From assembly GCA_021828195.1 (NCBI GenBank), contig JAKASQ010000001.1:419202-483201 (forward strand): a stretch of 64,000 bases of DNA, given 5' to 3'. Of this stretch, positions 1 through 8,758 are shown one piece after another. Source of the DNA: Thermoplasmata archaeon. GTDB lineage: Archaea > Thermoplasmatota > Thermoplasmata > Lutacidiplasmatales > UBA184. The stretch's first letter is position 1, and every line of letters begins with the position of its first letter. Under the pieces are notes generated by a model, which worked only from the letters and a program-made list of their open reading frames with translations, was not told where the DNA came from and searched no databases. A program made the position numbers and the translations under genes.

Positions 1-514
1 CGGAGGCGGGACCTCGCCCTTGGCGGGCCGGCTGTCGGAGCATGGTTTCCACCAGATCACGGTCGTCGACATCGCCGACGCGGCGGTCCAACTGGGTCCC
101 AAGCGGTTGGGGACCGGCCAACTGAACGTGCGTTGGATCCGCGCCGACGTCACGCGGGTGGACCGGCTGGCTCGGTTTGACGTCTGGCACGACCGGGAGT
201 TCTTCCACTTCCTCACCAACGCCACGGGTCGAAGCGCCTACGTGCGGCCGGCCCGCCGGAGCGTGCCCGTGGGGGGGGCACGTCATCCTCGCCACCTTTG
301 CTCTGGATGGGCCGGAGACCTGCAGCGGCCTCGACGTCGTTCGGTACGATGGGAGGAAGCTCGAGTCGGAGTTCGCGAGAGGCTTCCGCCTCCTTCGCGA
401 GCGTCGGGAGATCCATCGGACCCCGTGGGGGGCCCGCCAGCCGTTCACGTACGTCGTGTTCCGACGGATTCGAACGGCCGAAGCCGGCGCCCGGGCCCGG
501 AGTCGATCGCCTAG
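1..514 (+). pseudogene. Class I SAM-dependent methyltransferase, left-truncated by the window edge and frameshifted
   Basis: Frame of ORF 20..514 gives ITVVDIADAAVQLGPKRLG...WHDREFFHFLTNA; the continuation GGHVILATFALDGPETCSGLDVVRYDGRKLESEF..RTPWGARQPFTYVVFRR is in the frame of ORF 177..746. Frames join if one G is removed from the 8-G run at 271-278. 3' end unclear. Confidence 0.7.
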
Positions 515-927
515 AGCGCGCCCCAGGTCGCATTCACCCAGATCGTCATCACACCGGACCCCGCCGCTGCGAACCCCGCGCCGCACTGGTACGTCCCACC
601 CCACGACCAGAACGAGTAGGAGTCGGTCCCGTCCATCATCGAGTGGTCGAACATCATCCCGCCGGGCCCTTCCATCCAATAGTGCATCGATCGCATCCCC
701 GCTCCTGGGGAGAAGTGAACCGTCACCCATCCCACCTCGGGGATAGATAGGGCGGTCGTTGCGCCCGCCTGCGACGAGACGGTAATCTGTTTCGATGTCG
801 AGTTGTACGGCACGATCATCAGCGCGAGAAACGCGCCGGCGATGATCACCACCGTCACGACCACGACGATAGCTCGCCGCTGTCGGCTGGAAGCCGGTCC
901 CCTCCCGGACTCAGAGGATCGCACCAT
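511..927 (-). CDS. Hypothetical membrane-anchored/secreted protein, one N-terminal TM helix
   Basis: ORF 138 aa with TM segment AIVVVVTVVIIAGAFLALMIV. Confidence 0.6.
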   Translation of the reverse strand: MVRSSESGRGPASSRQRRAIVVVVTVVIIAGAFLALMIVPYNSTSKQITVSSQAGATTALSIPEVGWVTVHFSPGAGMRSMHYWMEGPGGMMFDHSMMDGTDSYSFWSWGGTYQCGAGFAAAGSGVMTIWVNATWGAL

Positions 928-1008
928 GCCGTCCTGGACGGCGGGAGGAGATTAGAAGCGCCCGTCAATCGCGCTTGACCCGGAAGCCCGACCGGCCCAT
1001 CCCACGGA

Positions 1009-3081
1009 TCAATGGGCCAAAGAGACGAATCGAAGGGAAAGTGAGTTCAGTACGACCGAGGTGGACGAGAGACCCATGGCGAGAGCCCCCGTGATGGGCA
1101 GTATGTTGTAGATGCCGAGTCCGAAGACGGGGACCAGGGCACCGGCGGCGACCGGGAGCAGGACGGCGTTGTACCCAAGCGCCCACGTCAGGTTGCCCTT
1201 GACCTTCCCCACGGTCCGGCGTCCGGTGCGTAGCGCGAGGGCCACTCCTCGGAAGTCCGAGCGCACGAGGATCACCCCACCGGCTTCCTTTGCGACGTCG
1301 GTGCCGGCGCCGATCGCGATGCCGAGGTCCGCGGCAGCGAGCGCCGGTGCGTCATTGATGCCGTCGCCGACGTACGCGACGTGCTTCCCCTGGGCTTGGT
1401 AGTCCTTGATGATCGCCAACTTCTCCTGGGGACTCACGTTGGCGTGCACCTCGGCGATCCCCACCTGCTCCGCCACGCGACGCGCGGCGGCCTCGTGATC
1501 GCCCGTCACCATGATCGCGGCGATACCGTCCTGAGAGAGGGCCGCGATCGCCTCTCGGACGCCGGGAGCGACCTCGTCGGAGAAGCCGAGGATTCCCAGG
1601 GGGCGTCCCTCTTCGAGGACGACGGACCACGTCTTCCCTTCCGACTCGAGTCTGCGGGATTCCGCGACCAACGGGCCGAGTTCCAAGCGATCCGTCCGGG
1701 CAGCGGCTCCCCGAAGGATCGACACCGTCCTTCCGTCTGTTTCGCCGCGGATCCCTCGTCCGGGTTCGGCGGTGAGCGAGCGAACCGCGGAGATGGTCGA
1801 GCCGCGCCGAGCCGCGGCGTCGCGGACCGCCTTGGCCAGCGGGTGCTCGGAGCCCTGCTCCAGGCCCGCCGCGACGCTGAGGAGGTGGGTCGGATCGACT
1901 CCCGGCATGGCCAGGACGTCGGTCATGGACGGTTCGCCGCGGGTCAGGGTCCCCGTCTTGTCCGTAAGGACTACGTCCGCTTGGCTCGCGCGCTCCAGGG
2001 AATCGCGTCCCTTGAAGAGGATCCCTTCCTCGGCAGCCCTTCCGGTTCCCACGACGATCGCGGCGGGGGTCGCGATGCCGAAGGCGCAGGGGCAGGCGGT
2101 GATGACCACCGACACCAGAACGAGCAGGGAGATCGTGAGACCCACGCCCGCGAGGGCCCAGGCGAAGGACGCCAGGACCGCCAGGACCAGCACGACGGGC
2201 ACGAACGTGGCGGCGATCCGGTCGGCCAGCTTCTGCAGGGGCACTCGGCTCGTTTCGGCCTCGGCCACGAGCTGGCCGATCTGGGCCAGCAGGGTGTCCT
2301 CTCCGACCTTCGTCGCCTCTACCGTGAGGAGTCCTTCCCCGTTGATGGACCCGGCGATGATCGGATCGCCGGGGCTCTTCTCTACCGGCAGGCTCTCCCC
2401 GGTGAGGATCGCTTCGTCGATGGCCGATTGGCCCTGGAGGATCACGCCGTCGGTCGGGATACGCGCCCCTGGGCGAACGCGGAAGAGGTCTCGGGCCTGG
2501 ATCTCCGAGACCGGGATCTCCACCTCGCTTCCGTCCCGCAGAACCCTCGCCGTGCTCGGGAGCAGCTCCTGGAGCTTGCGCAGCGAGCCGCGGGCCTTTT
2601 CGCGGGTGAGATGTTCGAGGTAGTGTCCCGTCAGGATGAGGGTGACGATCAGGGCCGACGCGTCAAAGTAGTAGTTGTGAGGCAGCCCCGCCGGCACGAC
2701 CACCACCGCGGCGCTGTACGCGAAGGCGACGGTGGTTCCGATCGCGATGAGTATGTCCATGTTCCAGACGCGGTTATGGACCGCATCGTAGGTCCCGCGA
2801 TAGAAATCGAGGCCGGGGTAGAACTGGACGACCCCCGCGAGCGCGAGCGCGACCCAGGGCCATCCCGGCGGGGAGTACACGTAGGAAAGGACGAGAATCA
2901 CCGCGGAGAGGGGCCAGGCAATCGCGAGTCGGAGCTGGAGCTGGGCAAGTTGATGCTCCGGGGCCGAGAACTCCTTTAGGCACGTCGTGGAGCAGAAGTA
3001 GTAGGTTCGACTCTCGCGCCGGAGGGTCAGCTCGGCGCTCTTCTCGTCGACGAACATCCCGCAGATCGGGTCGGTCGCCAT
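1009..3081 (-). CDS. copA: Cu+-type P1B ATPase with N-terminal YHS domain
   Basis: YHS motif DPICGM..YYFCSTTCLKEF; TGES, CPC (CPCAFGIATP), DKTGTLT, SEHPLAKAV, GDGINDAPAL; late-TM YN and MGLSS motifs typical of Cu+ ATPases. Confidence 0.93.
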   Translation of the reverse strand: MATDPICGMFVDEKSAELTLRRESRTYYFCSTTCLKEFSAPEHQLAQLQLRLAIAWPLSAVILVLSYVYSPPGWPWVALALAGVVQFYPGLDFYRGTYDAVHNRVWNMDILIAIGTTVAFAYSAAVVVVPAGLPHNYYFDASALIVTLILTGHYLEHLTREKARGSLRKLQELLPSTARVLRDGSEVEIPVSEIQARDLFRVRPGARIPTDGVILQGQSAIDEAILTGESLPVEKSPGDPIIAGSINGEGLLTVEATKVGEDTLLAQIGQLVAEAETSRVPLQKLADRIAATFVPVVLVLAVLASFAWALAGVGLTISLLVLVSVVITACPCAFGIATPAAIVVGTGRAAEEGILFKGRDSLERASQADVVLTDKTGTLTRGEPSMTDVLAMPGVDPTHLLSVAAGLEQGSEHPLAKAVRDAAARRGSTISAVRSLTAEPGRGIRGETDGRTVSILRGAAARTDRLELGPLVAESRRLESEGKTWSVVLEEGRPLGILGFSDEVAPGVREAIAALSQDGIAAIMVTGDHEAAARRVAEQVGIAEVHANVSPQEKLAIIKDYQAQGKHVAYVGDGINDAPALAAADLGIAIGAGTDVAKEAGGVILVRSDFRGVALALRTGRRTVGKVKGNLTWALGYNAVLLPVAAGALVPVFGLGIYNILPITGALAMGLSSTSVVLNSLSLRFVSLAH

Positions 3082-3123
3082 CGAGCGCGCGCCCTCCGAG
3101 CGGTTCGACTACGCGCCCCGAGC

Positions 3124-3264
3124 CTACGCGCTGGGGTGGGTGCGCTCGTACGTCTTGCGGCAGCCCTCGCTGCAGAAGTAGATCGTCTCGCCGCCGTACG
3201 TCCCCTTCGCCGGGGCGCGGGCCGGGTCGACCATCATTCCGCAGACCGGGTCACGGAACTGCAT
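3124..3264 (-). CDS. 46-aa stand-alone YHS domain protein (not in ORF track)
   Basis: Manual translation MQFRDPVCGMMVDPARAPAKGTYGGETIYFCSEGCRKTYERTHPSA*; TATA-like CTATATGC about 25 nt upstream on the minus strand. Confidence 0.82.
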   Translation of the reverse strand: MQFRDPVCGMMVDPARAPAKGTYGGETIYFCSEGCRKTYERTHPSA

Positions 3265-3383
3265 GTCGGACGTGAGCCCGAGCGAGCATATAGGGCCCGC
3301 CTAACGCGTCTCCGTCCGCGCGACCGAGGGGGACGGTGGGGGGTGTAGAAAGGAATATCCCCGCCCCGCTCGATGGCGGCACG

Positions 3384-3710
3384 ATGGTCGCACGGACGAC
3401 ACCGGAAGAGGTCGCCCGCCGGCTCTCGGAAGAACCAGAGAGTTTGCTGCTCTTGGATGTCCGCGAGGACGAGGAGCGGGTTACCGCAGCGATCCAACCT
3501 TCGATCCACATCCCGATGTACGAGGTTCCCGAAAGGCTCGCTGAGATTCCACGGGACCGAGAAGTGATTGTCTACTGCCACCACGGTTCGCGCTCCGAAG
3601 TGGTCGCCGGTTTCCTCGAGGGCGAGGGGTACGCGCGCGTCACGAATCTCTCCGGGGGCATCGACGCCTGGTCCGCCCAGGTCGATCGCACGGTCCCGCG
3701 GTACGCCTGA
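3384..3710 (+). CDS. Rhodanese-like domain protein
   Basis: LLLLDVREDEE...IHIPMYEVPERL...VIVYCHHGSRSEVVAGFL..GYARVTNLSGGIDAWS; catalytic Cys in CHHGSRS. Confidence 0.9.
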   Translation: MVARTTPEEVARRLSEEPESLLLLDVREDEERVTAAIQPSIHIPMYEVPERLAEIPRDREVIVYCHHGSRSEVVAGFLEGEGYARVTNLSGGIDAWSAQVDRTVPRYA

Positions 3711-4143
3711 CGCACCCTCGGCCGAAGGGCTCACCGCTCGTGAGCGCCCTCCGTGCGCTAGGCATGTCCTCCTAGGGAGGGTTCCTTCCTCCATGTCCGC
3801 CCTCTCGTCCCCGGGAATGGGGAGCGTGGTGATGCCGCCGCCGTCCTCCGAGCGCCTACCGATCAACGCTGCCGGCGAACTCCGCGCAAGCGGCCGTGAA
3901 CTTCTCGCTCGTCCGCCCGACCCTCCTCGCAGATCTCCCGGCATGCCTCTTCTCCGCAAGCTGCTCCAACGTCGCTCCGGCCGCAACGCTCGAGACGCGC
4001 GCTCCCACGCGACAGAAGCTCCGTTCGACTCGAAGGGCGGGTGCCCGGCCGTGCGGCCCGTCGTCGCCTTTGTGACGCTCCGTTAGGACTCAATCGGCCC
4101 CTTGGGGTCCCCGCAGGCTGCGCCCAACCGCGCGGGGGCGCGG

Positions 4144-4470
4144 TCAGCGCGCGCTCGCCGCTCCGGAGGAGCCCGAGAACGCCTCGGTGTACGCTCGCAT
4201 CCTCCAATACGTGTTCAGGAACTCCTGCCCTCGAACGGTGACCTGGTAGGCGGTGTGCCCACCGGATTCGTCGGACGAGAGAAGGCCGAGCGCGATGAGC
4301 CGCTCGATCGATCGACGCAGGCGGTCGACGGGCATGCCGGCACCGTAGGAGACCCGGGTGACCCGGGCCCGACCGTGGTGACGTTTGACGACCTCGAGGA
4401 TCGTAGCGTAGAGGTCGGTCTGCTCGCGGCGGCGCGCGGTCCCTGAACCCTCGCGCGGCCGGTCCCACAC
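4144..4470 (-). CDS. Winged-helix DNA-binding protein (ArnR1-like/MarR-like fold)
   Basis: YATILEVVKRHHGRARVTRVSYGAGMPVDRLRRSIERLIALGLLSSDESGGHTAYQVTVRGQEFLNTY; GTG start at 4470 chosen to avoid overlap with the 4487-5704 gene. Confidence 0.65.
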   Translation of the reverse strand: MWDRPREGSGTARRREQTDLYATILEVVKRHHGRARVTRVSYGAGMPVDRLRRSIERLIALGLLSSDESGGHTAYQVTVRGQEFLNTYWRMRAYTEAFSGSSGAASAR

Positions 4471-4486
4471 GGTTCGAGGCCCCCCT

Positions 4487-5704
4487 TCAGAGAGGGAACG
4501 TGGGGAGATGGTCCACCTTCTGCAAGGACCCACGAACCGACCCGGAGGTCTGCTCCCCGAACGAGCGCGTGTACTGGACCTCATCGGTGGTGGCGCCGCG
4601 CTCGAGGATGACCTCCTCGGCGAAGATCCGGGTCGCGTGGGCGTCCCGACCGAGCTCCACGGTACCGGCGTAGATCTCCTCCGCTTCGGCGTCCGCTTCG
4701 AGGATCACCCGGTCCCCGACGAGCGCTCCGCGGGCCTTGGTCTTGCGGCCTACTCGGATCCGGCGACCCTTGAGGCCCTCGGTCGTGCCGACGGAGCCTC
4801 CGACCTCGACCTCGCCGGAGATGATACCGCGCAACGCGCGCACCGCTCCCCCCACCTCGAGGCGCGCGGCGATGAGGCGTTCTCCGACCTCGAGCATCCC
4901 GCCGACCTCGATGGAGTCCTGGACCTCGAGCGATCGGCGGACATCGAGCTTGCCTCCGACCTCCACCGATTGGCCGGTACCGTTGCCGTGGATCGATCCG
5001 ATCCCACCGATCTCCAGTCGTGCGAAGTGGAGATCCCCGTCGGTTCGGAACACGCCTCCGATGTCGATGTTCCCGCCCTGGGAGGGAGCGCCGAGGCGCG
5101 CCTTCCCGCCCACATCCAGGGAGCCGAAGGTGAGAGCGCCGGCCGCATCGATCGTGCCGCCCACAGCGATCGAGCGGCGGACTTCTCCGCCCCGGAGCGA
5201 GATTCGTCCACCAATGGCGAGTTCGTCGAGCTCGACCGTTGCGAGCTCGGCCATCCCGCCGACGTCGAGCTTCTCCGCCTTGAGGGCCCCCCGGACGACG
5301 ACCCGACCTCCCACGGAGACCCGACGCGCCGTGAGGGTGTCGCCGCAATCGAGCAATCCACCGATCTCGAACCGCTCGCCCGCGGCCGGGCCGCGTATGA
5401 CCAGCTGCTTGTCGACGTCGACGTCCCGCGCCCGGAACGTCCCGTCGACCCGGATCGAGGACCGTTCGCCCTCGAGGTCCTCCGTTACCTCGAGGTTGCC
5501 GTGGATGAGCAGATCCGCGTGGTCGGCTCGGAGCGAGGCGCACTCGACGTTCCCTGCGATCTCGGCGTCGCCGACAAAGCTCGCGCGTCCCAAGACCTTC
5601 AGAAGGCCGTCAACGTCGATGCGTACGTTCTTCTCGACATCCAGATCTCCCTCGACGGTCCCGAGACGGACGCGGGAACCCTTGGGCACGTGCTGGCCGG
5701 CCAT
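4487..5704 (-). CDS. Bactofilin/polymer-forming (DUF583-like) right-handed beta-helix protein with VGG repeats
   Basis: 405 aa with repeats such as LDVGGMAEL, LAIGGRISL, IAVGGTIDA, LDVGGKARL, IDIGGVFRT, VEVGGKLDV, IEVGGMLEV, LEVGGAVRA, VEVGGSVGT. Confidence 0.75.
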   Translation of the reverse strand: MAGQHVPKGSRVRLGTVEGDLDVEKNVRIDVDGLLKVLGRASFVGDAEIAGNVECASLRADHADLLIHGNLEVTEDLEGERSSIRVDGTFRARDVDVDKQLVIRGPAAGERFEIGGLLDCGDTLTARRVSVGGRVVVRGALKAEKLDVGGMAELATVELDELAIGGRISLRGGEVRRSIAVGGTIDAAGALTFGSLDVGGKARLGAPSQGGNIDIGGVFRTDGDLHFARLEIGGIGSIHGNGTGQSVEVGGKLDVRRSLEVQDSIEVGGMLEVGERLIAARLEVGGAVRALRGIISGEVEVGGSVGTTEGLKGRRIRVGRKTKARGALVGDRVILEADAEAEEIYAGTVELGRDAHATRIFAEEVILERGATTDEVQYTRSFGEQTSGSVRGSLQKVDHLPTFPL

Positions 5705-5782
5705 AAGGGGCCGGAGGCAGGGAGTAAGTAAAGGACTGCGTCACTCCCGGTGAGTCTCGCGCGGGCTCTCCGGCGAACGGAT

Positions 5783-6514
5783 ATGCCCGGAATCGGTCTC
5801 GCCCACATGACGGATTCCTTGGCCGCGCTCCGGACCGAGGTCGTCGCCTGCCGCCGCTGCCCACGGCTCGTGCGCTACCGCGAGGAGGTGGCCGCCGTCC
5901 GCAAGCGGGAGTACCGAGAAGAGGAGTACTGGGGGAAACCCGTCCCGGGCTTCGGCGACCCGAACGCTCGGCTGATCGCGGTCGGGCTCGCCCCCGCCGC
6001 GCACGGCTCGAACCGGACGGGCCGCATGTTCACGGGGGACCGCTCGGCCGCCTTCCTCGTCCGGGCGTTCCATGCGGCAGGGTTCGCGAACCAACCGACC
6101 TCGACCCGACGCTCCGACGGCCTGCGCTACACCGATCTCTATCTCACGGCCGCCGTTCGGTGCGTCCCACCGGGCAACCGCCCTTCCCTCGAGGAGAGTT
6201 CTCGGTGCCGGCCGTATCTCGATCGCGAGCTCCGCCTCCTTTCCAACGCCCGAGCCATCCTCGCGCTCGGCTCGATCGCGTGGGACGCGATCCGGGGGGC
6301 GGTCCCCGAGGTGTATGGCGTCGGCCCGATCCGAACGCCGTTCTCGCACGGGGCGGTCGCGACGATCGGACCCGGCCGACCGTTGCTGTGGGCGTCGTAC
6401 CATCCGAGCCCGCAGAACACCAACACCGGGAAGTTGACCTTCCCCATGCTCGTCGGGCTCCTGACGCGGATCCGCGAGAGTTGGACGCCGGCTCCTTCAC
6501 GCCGCCAAAGTTAA
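5783..6514 (+). CDS. udgB: Family 5 (UdgB-type) uracil-DNA glycosylase
   Basis: CRRCPRLVRYREEVA, GLAPAAHGSNRTGRMFTGD, ASYHPSPQNTNTGKL; Cys spacing of a 4Fe-4S UDG. Confidence 0.87.
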   Translation: MPGIGLAHMTDSLAALRTEVVACRRCPRLVRYREEVAAVRKREYREEEYWGKPVPGFGDPNARLIAVGLAPAAHGSNRTGRMFTGDRSAAFLVRAFHAAGFANQPTSTRRSDGLRYTDLYLTAAVRCVPPGNRPSLEESSRCRPYLDRELRLLSNARAILALGSIAWDAIRGAVPEVYGVGPIRTPFSHGAVATIGPGRPLLWASYHPSPQNTNTGKLTFPMLVGLLTRIRESWTPAPSRRQS

Positions 6515-6539
6515 TCGGCCGCCCGCGTCGCATGCACCG

Positions 6540-8474
6540 ATGGTGGAGTTCGAGCTGCTCGACCGGGACGGGCTCGCGCGCATCGGTCGGTTCGACACTC
6601 CCCACGGGCGTATCGAAACCCCCGCGCTCCTTCCCGTCGTCCACCCGGACCCGACCCGTCAGCCGGTTTCGACCTCGGAGATCCGCCGACGCTTCGGGTT
6701 GGGGACGGTGATCACCTCTTCGTACATCACCTGGCGAACCCCGGCGCTGCGGGGCGCGGCCGAGCGCAGCGGGATCCACGGTCTCCTCGATTTCGACGGG
6801 CCCGTGATGACCGACTCCGGCGCCTTTCAGCAGCATGCCTACGGGCACGTCGAGGTGGGCCCGGAAGAGATCCTCGAGTTCCAGAACCGCATCGGCAGCG
6901 ACATCGCGACCGTGCTCGATGTCTTCGTCGAACCGGGCGTCGACCACGCGGAGGCGGAAGCGGGGGTCGGGACGACGATCGAGCGAGCGCGCGCCGCCCG
7001 ACGCGCACGGCCGGGGCTGCTCGCGGTGCCGGTCCAAGGCGGAGCCTTCGACGACCTGCGGGCTCGCTCCGCACGCGAAGCGAGCGCCCTCGGCGATGTG
7101 CTGGCGATCGGGGGCGTCGTCCCACTCTTCGAACAGTACCGCTTCGCGGAGCTCGCGCGTACGATCGCGTCGACGCGTCCGCACCTCTCCCCCGGCCGGG
7201 TCGTCCACCTCTTCGGAACCGGCCATCCTATGACGTTCGCTTTCGCCGCGCTGTTCGGGGTGGACCTGTTCGACTCGTCGGCGTATCACAAGTTCGCCCG
7301 GCGGGGCCGGTTGCTCTTCCCCGAAGGCAGCATCGCGATCGACGAGCTGCGGGAGCGGACCTGCCGCTGCGCGCTCTGCGAGGAGATCCCGCTGCCCGCG
7401 GTCGCGAAACTGGAGCCCGCCGAGCGAGAGCGGCGGATCGCGGAGCACAACCTGCTCACCTCCGCCGCCGAGATGGGCGTGGTCCGCCAGGCGATCCGGG
7501 ACGGAACGTTATGGGAGCTCGTCGAACGACGAGCGACCGCGCACCCGGCGCTCCGGGCCGGGCTCTCCGCTGCACGGGGACGGGGAGAAGTGTTCTTTCC
7601 CACCGAGCCGGCGAGCCGTCGGGCCTTTCGCGAGACCGGCCCGTCCAGCTACGATCGCCCCGCGGTACGGTTGTTCCGCGAGCGCCTGGCACGATACACC
7701 CGCGGCCTCCCGCCGGCCCGAACCCTTCCTCGGATCGCACTCTCCCCCGACTACCTCTCCCGCGTGCCCCTCGCGACCCGGACGGGAGAGCCCCTTCGAT
7801 GGGAGTCCGAGACCTCGTTCGGGAGGGTGCCGGTCGAGCTGCTCGAGCTGTACCCGATCGGACCCTGTCTCTCCTCCGCCGAGTTCGAGTCCATGGGCCG
7901 CCGAACCCCGAGCGACCTGACTGCAGTGTTGCGCGCCACCGGGTCGGAGGAGTTCGATCTCGAGCGGGACTGGACCGAAGAGTGGACGGACCTCGAGGTC
8001 CGGTCCCGATTGCTCTGGCAGTACGGCTCGCCCTCCGCGGAGGCGCTCGCTCGGCACCTGCTCCGGGGCCAACGCTCGCGGCGCACCGGTCGCCTCCGGG
8101 GGATCTTGGCCGGGGATATCCCGGTCTTCCAGATCGGCAACGACGGGCTTCCCCGCCCGTCCTTCCGTGGTGCCGAGATGCTCCGGGCCGCGCTCCCTCC
8201 TCCTCGGGCGCGGGTGATCGTCCATGCGGACGCGATCGGCTTCGTGCGCGAGGGTCGAAGCCTGTTCTCGCGTTTCGCGCTCGGCGCCGATGCCGATCTG
8301 CGGATCGGCGAGACCGGGATCCTGGTGGATGCCCAGGACGCGCTGCTCGCCGTGGGCCGGCTCCTGCTCGCTCCCCACGAGATGAGCTGCCTGCGCCGGG
8401 GCGTCGCGGTACGGGTCACGGCACACGCGAAGCGTCCGCACGAACCCGAAGAGGCCGACCCCGACGAGGCTTAA
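6540..8474 (+). CDS. tgtA: tRNA-guanine(15) transglycosylase (archaeosine) with C-terminal PUA domain
   Basis: PALLPVVHP..VMTDSGAFQQHAYG, AVPVQGG, VVHLFGTGHP, FDSSAYHKFARRGR, CRCALC; C-terminal PUA-like region. Confidence 0.94.
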   Translation: MVEFELLDRDGLARIGRFDTPHGRIETPALLPVVHPDPTRQPVSTSEIRRRFGLGTVITSSYITWRTPALRGAAERSGIHGLLDFDGPVMTDSGAFQQHAYGHVEVGPEEILEFQNRIGSDIATVLDVFVEPGVDHAEAEAGVGTTIERARAARRARPGLLAVPVQGGAFDDLRARSAREASALGDVLAIGGVVPLFEQYRFAELARTIASTRPHLSPGRVVHLFGTGHPMTFAFAALFGVDLFDSSAYHKFARRGRLLFPEGSIAIDELRERTCRCALCEEIPLPAVAKLEPAERERRIAEHNLLTSAAEMGVVRQAIRDGTLWELVERRATAHPALRAGLSAARGRGEVFFPTEPASRRAFRETGPSSYDRPAVRLFRERLARYTRGLPPARTLPRIALSPDYLSRVPLATRTGEPLRWESETSFGRVPVELLELYPIGPCLSSAEFESMGRRTPSDLTAVLRATGSEEFDLERDWTEEWTDLEVRSRLLWQYGSPSAEALARHLLRGQRSRRTGRLRGILAGDIPVFQIGNDGLPRPSFRGAEMLRAALPPPRARVIVHADAIGFVREGRSLFSRFALGADADLRIGETGILVDAQDALLAVGRLLLAPHEMSCLRRGVAVRVTAHAKRPHEPEEADPDEA

Positions 8475-8515
8475 GGGTCGCAATCCCATTGGAGTTCGGC
8501 CCCCAGAGGCACGAG

Positions 8516-8758
8516 ATGACCCGGACCTTCCTATTGCTGGCGTTGGACAGCGAAGGCGCGCCGTACTCCGAGGTCGCCGACATCCTTCAGGACATGGGAT
8601 TCCAGCGCGGGGCCAGCGGCTACGACTTCGTTTACGACTGGGGCCGCGACGTCACGATCCAGGAGTCGCTCGAGTTCGCCGATCGGATCCAGGCCTCGCT
8701 GCGAGGAAAGCGGCTCGGCTTCCGTGTCGAGTCGACCGAGGACTCGATCCTGGAGTGA
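8516..8758 (+). CDS. Conserved small protein, predicted beta-alpha-beta-alpha-beta (ferredoxin-like) fold
   Basis: 80 aa MTRTFLLLALDSEGAPYSEVADILQDMGFQRGASGYDFVYDWGRDVTIQESLEFADRIQASLRGKRLGFRVESTEDSILE within ORF 7511..8758. Confidence 0.7.
   Translation: MTRTFLLLALDSEGAPYSEVADILQDMGFQRGASGYDFVYDWGRDVTIQESLEFADRIQASLRGKRLGFRVESTEDSILE

Noticed and set aside
1381-2979. 532-aa plus-strand ORF
   Set aside because: Antisense shadow of the Cu+ ATPase; Arg/Gly/Asp-rich translation with no motifs, typical of mirror ORFs in high-GC DNA.
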